A DNA stretch of 64,000 nucleotides from Cyanobacteria bacterium OH_CBrB_359 (GCA_023433065.1 JAEZET010000003.1:186001-250000), one strand, 5' to 3'. Counted from the first letter of the stretch, positions 9,672 to 18,993 are shown. Translations and numbers: made by a program. The notes: generated by a model not told the origin, from the letters alone.

Positions 9672-9710
9672 TAATTTTTTTGTATTATAATTTTATATTA
9701 AGAGGAAGTT

Positions 9711-10940
9711 ATGAATTTAAAAGCACAAAAGGGTACAAAGGATATATTGCCTTCTGAAGTTTCAAGTTGGCAGAAAATTGAGCAGATTGCAAGAGATGTC
9801 TTTAGAAAAGCAAATTTTAAAGAAATCAGAACCCCTATTTTTGAAGCTACAGAATTGTTTGAACGTGGTGTCGGAGATACTACGGATATCGTAAATAAGG
9901 AAATGTATACTTTTATAAAAAGTGACCGCTCATTAACTTTAAGACCTGAAAATACAGCTGGAGTTGTTCGTGCTTATTTGGAACATAGTTTTACAAGAGA
10001 AAGTGCGCCTGTAAAACTTTGGTATTCTGGCCCAATGTTTAGATATGAAAGACCTCAAGCCGGTAGACAAAGACAATTCCACCAGATTGGGATTGAAATG
10101 TTTGGTATACAAGATGCCTCAGCAGATGCAGAATGCATTAATATTGCAGTAAAATTCTTGCATGAATTAGGACTTCCTGATTTAACAGTTGAAATAAATT
10201 CTCTGGGCTGTCCTAAATGTAGGTCTGAATATAAAGAAAATTTGATAAGCATACTTTCACCATATATTGAAAGCCTTTGTGAAGATTGTCAAAACAGGTT
10301 TAATAAAAATCCATTGAGAATTCTCGATTGCAAAAATGAAACTTGTCTTAAAGTTTTAAGCGACAATAACCTCAAAGATAAAATATCAAAAATGAATCTT
10401 TGTGATGAATGTTCGGACCATTATCTATCACTTAAGACTAATCTTGATATTCTCGGGATTAAATATTCTGAAAATAACTTTTTGGTCAGGGGGTTGGATT
10501 ATTATACAAAAACGGTGTTCGAGATTAAATCAAATAATTTGGGTTCTCAAAATGCTGTTTGTGGCGGAGGAAGATATGACGGGCTGGTTGAAACTCTCGG
10601 CGGACCCTCCACTCCTGCTGTAGGCTGGGCTATGGGTGTTGAAAGATTGAATTCCCTTGTTGATTTTAAAATTATTGAGAAGGTAGATTACTTTATTGTT
10701 TCTACTGATATGCCTCAAGCTTTAAAGCTTGCTCAAACAATCAGAAATAAAGGTTATTCGGTTGAACTTGATTATTCAAAAAGAAAATTTGTTAAACAAC
10801 TTGAAAAAGCTTCAAAAATAGCCGATTTTGCAATTATTTTAGGGTCTGATGAAATTGAATCTGATACATTAACAGTAAAAGATTTGTCTAAATCAACCCA
10901 GAATATATTTAAATTAATGGAATTTATTGATTCTTTGTAA
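9711..10940 (+). CDS. hisS: Histidyl-tRNA synthetase
   Basis: A class II aminoacyl-tRNA synthetase that charges tRNA-His, 409 residues, the usual bacterial size. It begins with the conserved AQKGTKDILP. It contains the motif 2 region around LRPENTAGVVRAY and FRYERPQAGRQRQFHQ, the HisA motif LVRGLDYYTKTVFE, GGGRYDGL, and the motif 3 glycine-rich region ending in WAMGVERL. A C-terminal anticodon-binding domain follows. The internal CPKCRSEY ... CEDC ... CDECSDHY cysteine set is often seen in bacterial HisRS insertions. The ATG is preceded by AGAGGAAG. Confidence 0.97.
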   Translation: MNLKAQKGTKDILPSEVSSWQKIEQIARDVFRKANFKEIRTPIFEATELFERGVGDTTDIVNKEMYTFIKSDRSLTLRPENTAGVVRAYLEHSFTRESAPVKLWYSGPMFRYERPQAGRQRQFHQIGIEMFGIQDASADAECINIAVKFLHELGLPDLTVEINSLGCPKCRSEYKENLISILSPYIESLCEDCQNRFNKNPLRILDCKNETCLKVLSDNNLKDKISKMNLCDECSDHYLSLKTNLDILGIKYSENNFLVRGLDYYTKTVFEIKSNNLGSQNAVCGGGRYDGLVETLGGPSTPAVGWAMGVERLNSLVDFKIIEKVDYFIVSTDMPQALKLAQTIRNKGYSVELDYSKRKFVKQLEKASKIADFAIILGSDEIESDTLTVKDLSKSTQNIFKLMEFIDSL

Positions 10941-11135
10941 TTGTTAGTTATAATTTTGTGCTTTATGGCCTTACAAAAAAATATTTTTCTATATAAAATT
11001 TCTGTTTTAAACAATGTTTTTTAATTGTAAATGTTAAGCTGTTTTTTTTCTTCTAATCAATTATTTTTAACTAAGTTGGTCAAATATTTGGATATCACCA
11101 TTGTAACAAAATTGTTTTTTAAAACATAGAGACAC

Positions 11136-11164
11136 TTTACAAATCGAAAAAAATTTTCTAATAT
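11136..11164 (+). promoter_or_regulatory. Candidate sigma-70 promoter of the flagellin gene
   Basis: TTTACA at 11136-11141 and TAATAT at 11159-11164 are separated by 17 bases. An overlapping TATAAG at 11162 is an alternative -10. It lies about 35 bases upstream of the flagellin GTG start. No sigma-28-type consensus was recognised. Sequence match only. Confidence 0.4.
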
Positions 11165-11197
11165 AAGAATAAGTGTTCTCTTAATCGGGATTTAAAA

Positions 11198-12097
11198 GTG
11201 TCGTTATCAATTAATAGTTTGCAAACATTTTCATTAATGTTTCTTAAAAACATTAATTCTGCCAACAGAATTGTTCAAAAATCTTTAGAACAATTGTCGA
11301 CAGGCAGTAAGATTAATTCTGCTGCTGATGATCCTGCCGGCTATACAAAGCTTTCTAAGCTTAATACCTCCTTGAGTTCTTATGCTCAAGCGCAGGAAAA
11401 TACGCAAGAGGGGCTTTCTCTGATTACTGTTGCAAATGGAGCACTAGAAAGTGTTAATGATGATCTTGAACTGGTACGTGAATATGCACTAAAAGCTTCA
11501 AGTGATACTCTTACTGACGATCAAAGAGCTTCTTATCAGACTTTAGTTAATGATTTGGGTAACGGAATAATTTCTACATTGAAGAATACGAAGTTTAATG
11601 AGATTGAAATATTTGGTAGTAATCCTGGCAGTTATACTGCTGTGACAAGTTCAAATCCCGATGCGGAACCGGATTCAATTCCAACCCAAACAACAAAAGA
11701 ACTTAGAATACAAGTTGGTGTTGATTCTAGCGATAGTTCGGCCATAATTGTTGATACAGGTATAAATTACGGTGATATTACTTTTAATCTCTCAACTGCC
11801 GAAAAATCTTCAGAAACAGTCGGATATTTAGATGACCTTATATCCCACACTACCAAAAAACTATCGAATCTTGGCTCAAGCTCGGTAGCTTTAACAGCTT
11901 CTCTTGACAGGCAGACAGAGGCCATATCTAACTTGACTGAAGCCAAAAGTACAATTTCTGATGCTGACTATGCAAGCTCAATGTTAAACTTGTTAAAAGG
12001 TCAAATGTTGATGGAAACCAATGTGAGTATGTTATTAAGTGCTCAACAGTCACATAAATCAGTTATTTTAAATTTATTATATGGAAGCGTAGCTTAA
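11198..12097 (+). CDS. Flagellin
   Basis: A 299-residue filament protein with the two conserved ends of flagellin. The N-terminal helices include the SLEQLSTGSKINSAADDPAG signature, and the C-terminal helices include ISDADYASSMLNLLKGQML and a final SAQQSHKSVILNLLYG. The central variable domain is short (about 60-80 residues), so the filament would have a reduced outer domain. It is a secreted structural protein using the flagellar export route, without a signal peptide. The start is GTG with a weak CGGGA ribosome binding site. No other flagellar gene is in the window, so it is a lone flagellin unit with its own apparent promoter. The C-terminus differs from the common LLR ending. Confidence 0.9.
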   Translation: MSLSINSLQTFSLMFLKNINSANRIVQKSLEQLSTGSKINSAADDPAGYTKLSKLNTSLSSYAQAQENTQEGLSLITVANGALESVNDDLELVREYALKASSDTLTDDQRASYQTLVNDLGNGIISTLKNTKFNEIEIFGSNPGSYTAVTSSNPDAEPDSIPTQTTKELRIQVGVDSSDSSAIIVDTGINYGDITFNLSTAEKSSETVGYLDDLISHTTKKLSNLGSSSVALTASLDRQTEAISNLTEAKSTISDADYASSMLNLLKGQMLMETNVSMLLSAQQSHKSVILNLLYGSVA

Positions 12098-12101
12098 TTA
12101 T

Positions 12102-12980
12102 TTAATTTTGTTTTAACACTTCTTCTAATATAGTTTTGGTCGGAAAAGCTTTATTCAAAATGTAAAAATGAAATCCAGAAAGATTGTATTTTTTGAGTTC
12201 ATTTACCTGATTAATTGCATATTCAATCCCGATTTTTTTGATATCATCAGGTGAATTCTTATGTTTTTCAAGATTGCTTAATAGTGCTTCAGGTAGAGTA
12301 ACTTTACATAAGCTCGTCATTTTTTTTAGTTGATTGTATCCTGTTATTGGAAGAATTCCGGGAATTACAGGAACATTTATTCCTGCATTTCTTAATTTTT
12401 CCAGATATTTTTCAAAATAGCTATTTTCAAAAAACAACTGTGTATAGATAATCTCTGCTCCTGCCTCAATTTTCTTTTTTAAATTTTTTATGTCTGCATC
12501 TAAATTTTCTGATTCTATATGCCCTTCAGGGTAGCCTGCTACAGCTATATTAAGGTTTGATTTTGACTTGATGAATTCGACAAGCATGTTTGCATATTGG
12601 AAGTCTGAATTGGTTATATTTTCACCATTTGGGATGTCCCCTCTTAAAGCAAGTATGTTTTTTATATCCATATTCGAGATTTCATTTAGATAGTTCTCTA
12701 CAGAATTTTTACTTGCATTTATGCATGTAAAATGTGGCATTATGCTGATATCAAAATTATTTTTAAGCAATCGTACCAGATTTATTGAGTTCTCTCTTCC
12801 CGTGCCGGCAGCTCCATATGTTACAGATATAACTTGCGGGTTATATTGCATGAGATTTTGTAATTCTTTTATTAATAATGAGTTTTTTTCCGGGTCTTTG
12901 GGAGGGAAAACTTCAAAGGAAATGACCGGAAAATTTTTTACAGAATTATTCTGTTGCTTATATATGTCTTTAAATTTCAT
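12102..12980 (-). CDS. metF: 5,10-methylenetetrahydrofolate reductase
   Basis: A 292-residue flavoprotein that reduces methylene-THF to methyl-THF for methionine synthesis. It shows SFEVFPPKDPE near the N-terminus with the catalytic glutamate, SVTYGAAG, the HFTCIN strand, LALRGDIP, and IPGILPI, all in family order for a TIM-barrel MetF. It is convergent with the flagellin gene, only 4 bases away, and lies downstream of the Xer recombinase on the same strand with a 24-base gap. Confidence 0.93.
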   Translation of the reverse strand: MKFKDIYKQQNNSVKNFPVISFEVFPPKDPEKNSLLIKELQNLMQYNPQVISVTYGAAGTGRENSINLVRLLKNNFDISIMPHFTCINASKNSVENYLNEISNMDIKNILALRGDIPNGENITNSDFQYANMLVEFIKSKSNLNIAVAGYPEGHIESENLDADIKNLKKKIEAGAEIIYTQLFFENSYFEKYLEKLRNAGINVPVIPGILPITGYNQLKKMTSLCKVTLPEALLSNLEKHKNSPDDIKKIGIEYAINQVNELKKYNLSGFHFYILNKAFPTKTILEEVLKQN

Positions 12981-13004
12981 ATTTGTTCTCGGATTTACAT
13001 TATA

Positions 13005-13871
13005 TTATTTATTGATAGAAAAATAAACCTCTTTTAAACGTTTTTTGCTTACATGGGTGTACAATTGAGTGGTAGATACATCTGCATGTCCGAGTAATTC
13101 TTGCACTATCCTCAGGTCAGCACCATTTTCAAGAAGATGTGTAGCAAATGAGTGTCTTAGTGTGTGTGGTGATATTTCTTTTCCGATTTTTTTACCCAAT
13201 GATTGAATAATTGTATAAATATCTTGGCGGTTGAGTTTTCTTCCTGCTTCGTTTAGAAAAATAAACTTTGTATTCAGGTTATATTTTTTAACTGTAAAAT
13301 CCCTTAACTTCAAAAAATTTTTAATTGCTTTGTTTGCTCTTGCACCAATAGGTATAACCCTTTCTTTTGAGCCTTTGCCGATGCATCTTACAAAATTCGA
13401 GTTCAAGTCTATGTTCTGTAATTGCAGACTTACAAGTTCAGATACTCTAAGACCTGCAGCATAAAGAAGCTCAAAAATAGCAGTTTCAATAATAGTCAGA
13501 TGTTTATCCAATATTAAATTTATTTCTTGAATTGTAAGAACTTTGGGAAGTTTAACAGGCAATTTAGGCTGCTCAATACTTAAACTCGGGTTGTGTTCTG
13601 TCAACTCGTTTGATGAAAGCCAGTTAAACCATCCCCTTATAGAGGCAATAGCTCTTGTTATGCTCGTTGGATTATAACCTTTTCCTCTTAAGTTTTTTAT
13701 ATGCATATTTATGTGATTTCTGCTAATATTTTTAAAATCTTCAATTTGCTCTGAAGATAAAAAATCACAAAAGCTTACCAAATCTCTTCTATATGCATCA
13801 ATTGTATTGGAAGATAATCCTCTTTCTATTTCAAGATATTCAAGGTATTGCGCAATATAATGAATAAACAT
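13005..13871 (-). CDS. Tyrosine recombinase XerC/XerD
   Basis: A 288-residue site-specific recombinase of the type that resolves chromosome dimers at dif sites. The N-terminal SAM-like core-binding domain is followed by a catalytic domain with all six active-site residues: Arg142 (AAGLRVSEL), Lys166 (GKGSKERVIPI), His236 and Arg239 (PHTLRHSFATHL), His262 (LLGHADV) and Tyr271. Length and motifs match housekeeping XerC/XerD rather than phage integrases, and no phage genes are nearby. I cannot decide between XerC and XerD from one copy. Confidence 0.9.
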   Translation of the reverse strand: MFIHYIAQYLEYLEIERGLSSNTIDAYRRDLVSFCDFLSSEQIEDFKNISRNHINMHIKNLRGKGYNPTSITRAIASIRGWFNWLSSNELTEHNPSLSIEQPKLPVKLPKVLTIQEINLILDKHLTIIETAIFELLYAAGLRVSELVSLQLQNIDLNSNFVRCIGKGSKERVIPIGARANKAIKNFLKLRDFTVKKYNLNTKFIFLNEAGRKLNRQDIYTIIQSLGKKIGKEISPHTLRHSFATHLLENGADLRIVQELLGHADVSTTQLYTHVSKKRLKEVYFSINK

Positions 13872-13904
13872 TCATTTATTTTAGCATTATTTTTCAAATC
13901 AGGT

Positions 13905-16010
13905 TTATAATTTTTTCAAAATATCGTTTTCGATTGATTCTGCTTTTTTAATCAATGCTTGAGCTTGTGCTTCCGCTTCTGTGGGAGTTTCCGGAAATTC
14001 AGTAGGCACTGAAGAAGGAACATAACTTCTATTTTCTCCGGAGGATGAATCATCTTTTGTTTTCTTTTCATCATTTATTTTTTTTGCAGGTATTGCGCCA
14101 TTTACAGGCGTTGCTGAAGAAACTAGAGGTTGTTGAGTTGGTGTTGCTTGTTTAATTATAGGTTGGGATCCTGATGTTGGGGTTGTAATTTGTGGCTGTT
14201 GGGCCCCAGATTGTATATTCTTGTACATATCCAGATAGTTTGTTGAACTATTCGAAGTTGGGGCACCGGTTGCGCTTGTATTCGTTATCTCATTGACTTT
14301 ATTTTTCTCGGATTCATTTTTTTTATCCGCATAGTCTGAATCTGAAGGTGTTCCGAAAATTTTATGGCAAACTTTCATTATAGGTTTTATTAAAATTGGA
14401 CTTAGAACTATACCTATTAAAATTGCTCTGGACAAGCCACCGCTAAATCTGCTGATTCCTTTTGTAATAACATTTTTACCCGGGTTTGTCTCTATGCCTG
14501 CACTTAAAATGCCTGCCAGTTTCCTAATTGGTTTATAAATAAAGCTGACATCTTTAGATAATGCTTTTTTAGCTGCTTTGTAAGCAGTTGAAGCTTCTGC
14601 TTTTGTAATTTGCTTTTTAGCCACTTTTTCAGAAATATCTTTAAATGCATTTTTAAAGGCTCTTATTTGCTCATTACTAGAGCCGAGGTACTTTAGAGTG
14701 GCAGATTTATATAAGAATCCTCCGGCTACTGGAATTAACATGTAACTTCCAGCATCACCTACTGCTTCTTCTGCAAATTTTGATATTCGTTCGTTTTTGG
14801 GGGCACTAAAAGTTTTATTCATAACCCCTGTATATATTATTGTGCCTGATAAAAGGCCGAATCCTGCTCTTGAGGTTACTCCGTTAGTAATGGCTTCAAC
14901 ACCTCTAAGCAAGAGTTTTTGAACTCCTTTTCCGAGCCATGTCTTAGCACCGTCCCCTTTTAATATAACAACTTTTTTAAGAGCATTTGCCATATTTACA
15001 GTTTGGGCAGTTAAAGCTCCACCAGGTGTTCTTTGTATGATTTTTCCTATTTCACCATTTGTTGATAAGAAATTCCTAAGCCCGTCAACATCTAAAACCC
15101 CATCCTTAGTGAAGTTTTTTATCATTCTTGAATATATATCTTCAAATTTTTCAAATTTAAGAGAATCATCTTTAGCAAGGGCTTTTACTCCGGCTATTAA
15201 GTCGTCAACGTTGTCTCCATTTGTTATTTTTACAAGAGTTTCTCTTAGTTTCTGAGATTGCTTAAATAATGAAGCGAATGATTCTATTTCTTTGGGGTCT
15301 GTTAAGTTTGTTGCTTTCTTAAGATAATTAATTACTTCAGGTCTGTTAATAAAATTATCAGGATTGCTTTTATATAATTTTTTCAGTTTTGAGATTACCC
15401 CAGTTGCACTATTTGCAAGAGCTTTAGGCGTTTTCCCTTTTACTTTTACAATTTTTTCAAGACTGCCTGAAACAGCATCATCAATATCCATTGCTTTAAG
15501 TGAATCAGTCACTGTATCAACCGCTTCACCCCAGGTACCCCTGAGCATCTGTTTGGCGGCATTCCATTTTGCGCTGACCCAGTTAGCTTCATTTCCTTTT
15601 TTGAACAATTGGGTAAATTTACTGTTTTTAAATGGTTTTTTTATAGTGTTTTTTATACCTGAGAAAAAATCTCCAATATTTTTGAAAATTTTTGAAGAGC
15701 CAATATTATCAAGGTTTCTTCCGAGTTTGAATAATCCTTCTTTTGCAATTCCGCCTCTATTTATCAAGTGACTAAAGCCAAATATTATCAAAACTGATGT
15801 TGCAACTGCTGCTATCAACTTTTTGGGGTCATTAAAAACAAGCCCGAAAGATTTTAACGTGCTTGTCATCCAGTTGTCTTCTGCTGTTTCTTTTAATACA
15901 TTTTGAGTTTTGTTAACGGTTTCTTGAGCAACCGGTGAAAGCGCACCAAAATTGTCCTGTGGTTTTACAGGATATGGCACATTGTTTGTATTGGTTATAC
16001 CAAAACTCAT
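13905..16010 (-). CDS. Large lineage-specific membrane protein of unknown function
   Basis: A 701-residue protein that I do not recognise. It begins MSFGITNTNN, has a hydrophobic segment at 63-82, a long lysine-rich helical middle region, and further hydrophobic stretches around 375-390, 425-440 and 520-545. It ends in about 150 residues rich in Pro, Gln, Thr and Ser, with an alanine/glutamate-rich helical tail. No signal peptide is evident. The layout (membrane anchors, helical body, disordered tail) suggests a structural envelope or cell-surface role, but this is inference. It is separated from the upstream gene by a strong terminator. Confidence 0.75.
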   Translation of the reverse strand: MSFGITNTNNVPYPVKPQDNFGALSPVAQETVNKTQNVLKETAEDNWMTSTLKSFGLVFNDPKKLIAAVATSVLIIFGFSHLINRGGIAKEGLFKLGRNLDNIGSSKIFKNIGDFFSGIKNTIKKPFKNSKFTQLFKKGNEANWVSAKWNAAKQMLRGTWGEAVDTVTDSLKAMDIDDAVSGSLEKIVKVKGKTPKALANSATGVISKLKKLYKSNPDNFINRPEVINYLKKATNLTDPKEIESFASLFKQSQKLRETLVKITNGDNVDDLIAGVKALAKDDSLKFEKFEDIYSRMIKNFTKDGVLDVDGLRNFLSTNGEIGKIIQRTPGGALTAQTVNMANALKKVVILKGDGAKTWLGKGVQKLLLRGVEAITNGVTSRAGFGLLSGTIIYTGVMNKTFSAPKNERISKFAEEAVGDAGSYMLIPVAGGFLYKSATLKYLGSSNEQIRAFKNAFKDISEKVAKKQITKAEASTAYKAAKKALSKDVSFIYKPIRKLAGILSAGIETNPGKNVITKGISRFSGGLSRAILIGIVLSPILIKPIMKVCHKIFGTPSDSDYADKKNESEKNKVNEITNTSATGAPTSNSSTNYLDMYKNIQSGAQQPQITTPTSGSQPIIKQATPTQQPLVSSATPVNGAIPAKKINDEKKTKDDSSSGENRSYVPSSVPTEFPETPTEAEAQAQALIKKAESIENDILKKL

Positions 16011-16105
16011 TTATTCCGCATTCCTATTAGCTCTAGTATAATAAAAAAATCTATTAATAAAAAATTGCTTTTTTAAATTAGTTTATATTCAAATATTTAC
16101 AAAGC

Positions 16106-16135
16106 AAAAAAGCAGCTGTGGTGGCTGCTTTTTTT
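16106..16135. terminator. Intrinsic terminator after the 277-aa gene
   Basis: AAAAAAGCAGC at 16106-16116, a 7-base loop and GCTGCTTTTT from 16124 form a stable stem with U-tracts in both orientations. On the minus strand it lies about 20 bases after the stop of the 277-residue gene and insulates the 701-residue gene from it. Confidence 0.8.
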
Positions 16136-16153
16136 GTGTTTAATTTTTTTGGT

Positions 16154-16987
16154 TTAACCTTGAGCAAAGATTTTATAAGATACTTCGATGTTTTTATCTA
16201 TAACTTTTTTAACTGAGTCGTATTCTGTTTCGATTGCTTTATGTTGAGTTTCGATTTGTTTTAGTTCCATATCTAACATTTTGTCTTGGTTTTGTAATTT
16301 TAGAGATGATGCTTCGTATTTAGCTTGTGCTATATCGTCATCTTCTGTATATAATTTTGTTTGGAAATTGTCATCACTTTGCCATACATTTGCTTTAAAT
16401 GTTTTAGAGCTTGTATCCCATTGATCTATGAATAAGCTGCCGTTTTGAAGTCCGTTTTGAAATAGGCTGGGATTTAATATTGCGGGAGCTGTAAGTACTT
16501 CATATCTTTGACCGGCTACTGATACTGTTTCTGGAGTTGTAGTAGGATTGCCGTTTTCATCTTTTTTGTATACAATTTGACCGTTATCATCTACTTTATT
16601 TTGTTCGAAGTAATAAGTAGCGTATGATTTACCTGATTCTTGGTCAGTTGTTACTTTGAATCCGCTTGGAACATTGTCTAATGAAGGAACAACCAATCTG
16701 CCTTGAGCATCTGTAACAATATATTTACCGGCCATTGTTGCACTGTTTTCACCAGTTAATCCTGTGTAGGATAATAATTCGCTTATTGTTTTATTTTCAT
16801 TTGCGTCTTGAGCGTATACAAAATATAATCTTGAATTTGATAAAGCTCTTGTATAGTCTGTAGCTAATTCTTGTGTTTGCATTGCTAACAAAATTTTTCT
16901 TTGAGAAATTACTTGAGCTTTATATTCTAAGTCACTTTTTCTTGCTGTTAAAAGTAATAATCTTGCTTGAGATGATGCTAAACCCAT
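16154..16987 (-). CDS. Coiled-coil-flanked protein of unknown function
   Basis: A 277-residue protein, not recognised. The first 55 residues (SSQARLLLLTARKSDLEYKA...) and the last 60 (LDMELKQIETQHKAIETEYD...) are heptad-patterned amphipathic helices. They flank a polar, Gly/Asp/Asn-rich and probably beta-rich centre. There is no signal peptide, and only one very late region resembles a hydrophobic helix. Long N- and C-terminal helices around a variable centre recall axial or filament proteins of the flagellar family, but no specific signature is present. The ATG is preceded by AAAGG. It is monocistronic, ending at a strong terminator. Confidence 0.75.
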   Translation of the reverse strand: MGLASSQARLLLLTARKSDLEYKAQVISQRKILLAMQTQELATDYTRALSNSRLYFVYAQDANENKTISELLSYTGLTGENSATMAGKYIVTDAQGRLVVPSLDNVPSGFKVTTDQESGKSYATYYFEQNKVDDNGQIVYKKDENGNPTTTPETVSVAGQRYEVLTAPAILNPSLFQNGLQNGSLFIDQWDTSSKTFKANVWQSDDNFQTKLYTEDDDIAQAKYEASSLKLQNQDKMLDMELKQIETQHKAIETEYDSVKKVIDKNIEVSYKIFAQG

Positions 16988-17150
16988 TTTTATAAACCTT
17001 TATTGTACCACACTTATATAAAAACATTTCATATATACAAATTTCATAAAAAGTATATATCGTTACATAAGTTTACATTAATTTTGAAACCCAATTAAAA
17101 CGGGTATTTTCGGGATTATATTTGAAATATATTTATATCGATTTTATATA

Positions 17151-18719
17151 TTATGGTGAATTTTTTCTATATTGATTAATATCAAATACTTTATTTATGT
17201 CATTTGGAAGATAAAAATTGCAAGAATTCCATAATAATTTCTTTTCAGGCAGTTCTATATTTTCTTCAAGGTTGTTTTTATTACAAAAGCCTTTAATCAT
17301 ATTGGTTGTTCCGTCGATTTCGGATGTAAAATATGCACAAGTTTGGCATATTTTAATTCTAAAGCCATGTTCTTCAAGCTTATCTGATATGTTCTTTATT
17401 GCATCATACATTCTAATGTATGAATCAGTAGTATATTTTTTCTTTTTAAACTTAAATACTACTTTAACAAGTCCATCTTCAGAAATCATTTCCAATTTGC
17501 AAGGTAGTATATTTTTTCCATCGGTAACTTCAACGCCAATTATTGCTTTTTCTGTGTTTATTTCATTTTCAGAAAAATCTTTCTTCATAATTCTGTTTAT
17601 TAAAGAATTTTTTTTTATAAATTTTTCATAAATTGTATAGAAAGGAGAAATTAGTAAAAATTTTAAAATATTTTTTTCAGACTTTAATAAAGAAACAGAA
17701 TATGCAAATGCCCCTATTAATATGAGTCCTACAGACATTACTAAGGGGAAATCATAAAAGAAATAATAGTTATAAGAGAATATTGCGATTCCAATATATA
17801 ATACCGTTAATAATAATATATTTGGGATAAACATAGAGAATATAAATTCTCCGAATTTCGGATTTGTTGAAAAAATGAGTCTAAAACAATTTTTAAGTAA
17901 AGAAAATTTAAATGCGGTATCTTGTGTTTTATTCTCAAAGTCGTCATAATGCACCCAGGTTTTAACATTAGGGTTATATATAGAATAAAAATTGTTTCTG
18001 GCAAGTAATAGAGTATATTTAAGTTCGCCATTTGTATCTTTAAAATCTACGCATCTGATTTTTTCTAAAACCTCCTGTTTTATTGCGACAATATCAGAAT
18101 CAATAGTAGATATAAGACCTAAAACCGAGCGGCCGGTTTTTAATATTCTGTTTTTATAATTATTTATTGTTTTAGTAAGCTCTGATTTGAAGGATAAATC
18201 GTTAGTAATTATTTCGGTAGAGCCTGTTATAATATCATTTGTGTAAAGAGCGGAATTTATCGATGATAAAAACTCCGTATCAATTATTCTGTTAGCATTT
18301 AAAAATACAAATGCACTTACGTTCTGAAAAGAAATTAATCTTTCTAAAAGCCATGACACAGCTTCGTCTTTTCCTAACGGAACATCTTCTGAGAGTCTCC
18401 AGACTTTTGCTCCACCTATGAATTCAAGCATGTTAGCAGAGTTGTCAGTACAGTTATCAAGTATAATATGTGTTTGGTAGTTTGATTTTGGATAGCTTTG
18501 TTTATTTAGTTGCTCCAAAAGAGGTACAACTGTTTTTTCATTATTTTGAGCATAAATTATTACTATTAAATTATTATTATATGGCTTTTGTGTGAATTTT
18601 TGCGTCAGGTCAAGCCTTCTTTTTTTGCCGCTCATGAAAACTATTAAAGTGTAATAAGCTGTAAATACTATTATTACAGTGAAAATTAATATTAATATAT
18701 TTAAGAATAAATCTATCAT
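17151..18719 (-). CDS. Degenerate GT2 glycosyltransferase-like membrane protein with C-terminal Cys module
   Basis: A 522-residue protein with the layout of processive GT2 enzymes (poly-GlcNAc or cellulose synthase-like). It has an N-terminal transmembrane helix, a cytosolic GT-A-like domain and two or three membrane helices around 285-345. The first nucleotide-binding region ILDNCTDNSA is kept, but the usual DxD position reads NAN (141-143) and the TED and QxxRW motifs are not recognisable. A soluble tail carries Cys458, Cys461, Cys479 and Cys500 (CxxC-x17-C-x20-C), suggesting a metal or Fe-S site. It may be an inactive relative or have a changed function. The start has AGAGG six bases upstream. 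Confidence 0.7.
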   Translation of the reverse strand: MIDLFLNILILIFTVIIVFTAYYTLIVFMSGKKRRLDLTQKFTQKPYNNNLIVIIYAQNNEKTVVPLLEQLNKQSYPKSNYQTHIILDNCTDNSANMLEFIGGAKVWRLSEDVPLGKDEAVSWLLERLISFQNVSAFVFLNANRIIDTEFLSSINSALYTNDIITGSTEIITNDLSFKSELTKTINNYKNRILKTGRSVLGLISTIDSDIVAIKQEVLEKIRCVDFKDTNGELKYTLLLARNNFYSIYNPNVKTWVHYDDFENKTQDTAFKFSLLKNCFRLIFSTNPKFGEFIFSMFIPNILLLTVLYIGIAIFSYNYYFFYDFPLVMSVGLILIGAFAYSVSLLKSEKNILKFLLISPFYTIYEKFIKKNSLINRIMKKDFSENEINTEKAIIGVEVTDGKNILPCKLEMISEDGLVKVVFKFKKKKYTTDSYIRMYDAIKNISDKLEEHGFRIKICQTCAYFTSEIDGTTNMIKGFCNKNNLEENIELPEKKLLWNSCNFYLPNDINKVFDINQYRKNSP

Positions 18720-18870
18720 GTGTACCTCTTAGCACTATTTTATGGAAAAAATAATTAAAAATCCATAGATTTATCAATAAAATTAAATTTAATCAATATA
18801 TTGTAAATTTTTATTAATATTTTAATAAAAATAGTAAACTTTTTTTTTCAGGTGAATTATTATATATGTA

Positions 18871-18932
18871 ACAAATCCCCAAATCTCCTCCCAAGATTAT
18901 TAAGTATTAGCTGCGAAGGCAGCTTTTTTTTT
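18871..18932 (+). ncRNA. Candidate small RNA with CCUCCC motif
   Basis: An intrinsic terminator on the plus strand (18909-18932) has no gene upstream of it on that strand. A TATATA-type -10 element near 18861-18868 would start a transcript near 18871. The roughly 60-base product would carry a single-stranded stretch with ATCTCCTCCC, similar to an anti-Shine-Dalgarno sequence. Both promoter and function are inference. Confidence 0.35.
18909..18932 (+). terminator. Orphan intrinsic terminator upstream of tRNA-Arg
   Basis: AGCTGC at 18909-18914, loop GAAG, then GCAGCT at 18919-18924 followed by a run of T up to 18932. It is a textbook rho-independent terminator, oriented plus. It follows about 175 bases that have no coding sequence on that strand. 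Confidence 0.75.
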
Positions 18933-18962
18933 GTAAATATTTGACAAAATTTTATTTGTCCC

Positions 18963-18993
18963 TTGATATGAAATCTTTATAAGATATTATAAT
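18963..18993 (+). promoter_or_regulatory. Candidate promoter of tRNA-Arg
   Basis: TTGATA at 18963-18968 and a perfect TATAAT at 18988-18993 with a 19-base spacer. The -10 ends 10 bases before the mature tRNA start. A TTGACA also occurs at 18941, but its spacing to the TATAAT is too long. Confidence 0.45.

Noticed and set aside
13005..13871. Tyrosine recombinase as a phage or integron integrase
   Set aside because: Length and motifs fit XerC/XerD, and there are no attachment sites, phage genes or cassettes nearby.
15364..15771. 135-aa frame opposite the 701-aa gene
   Set aside because: Antisense shadow of a long conserved-looking gene; no homology or start signal.
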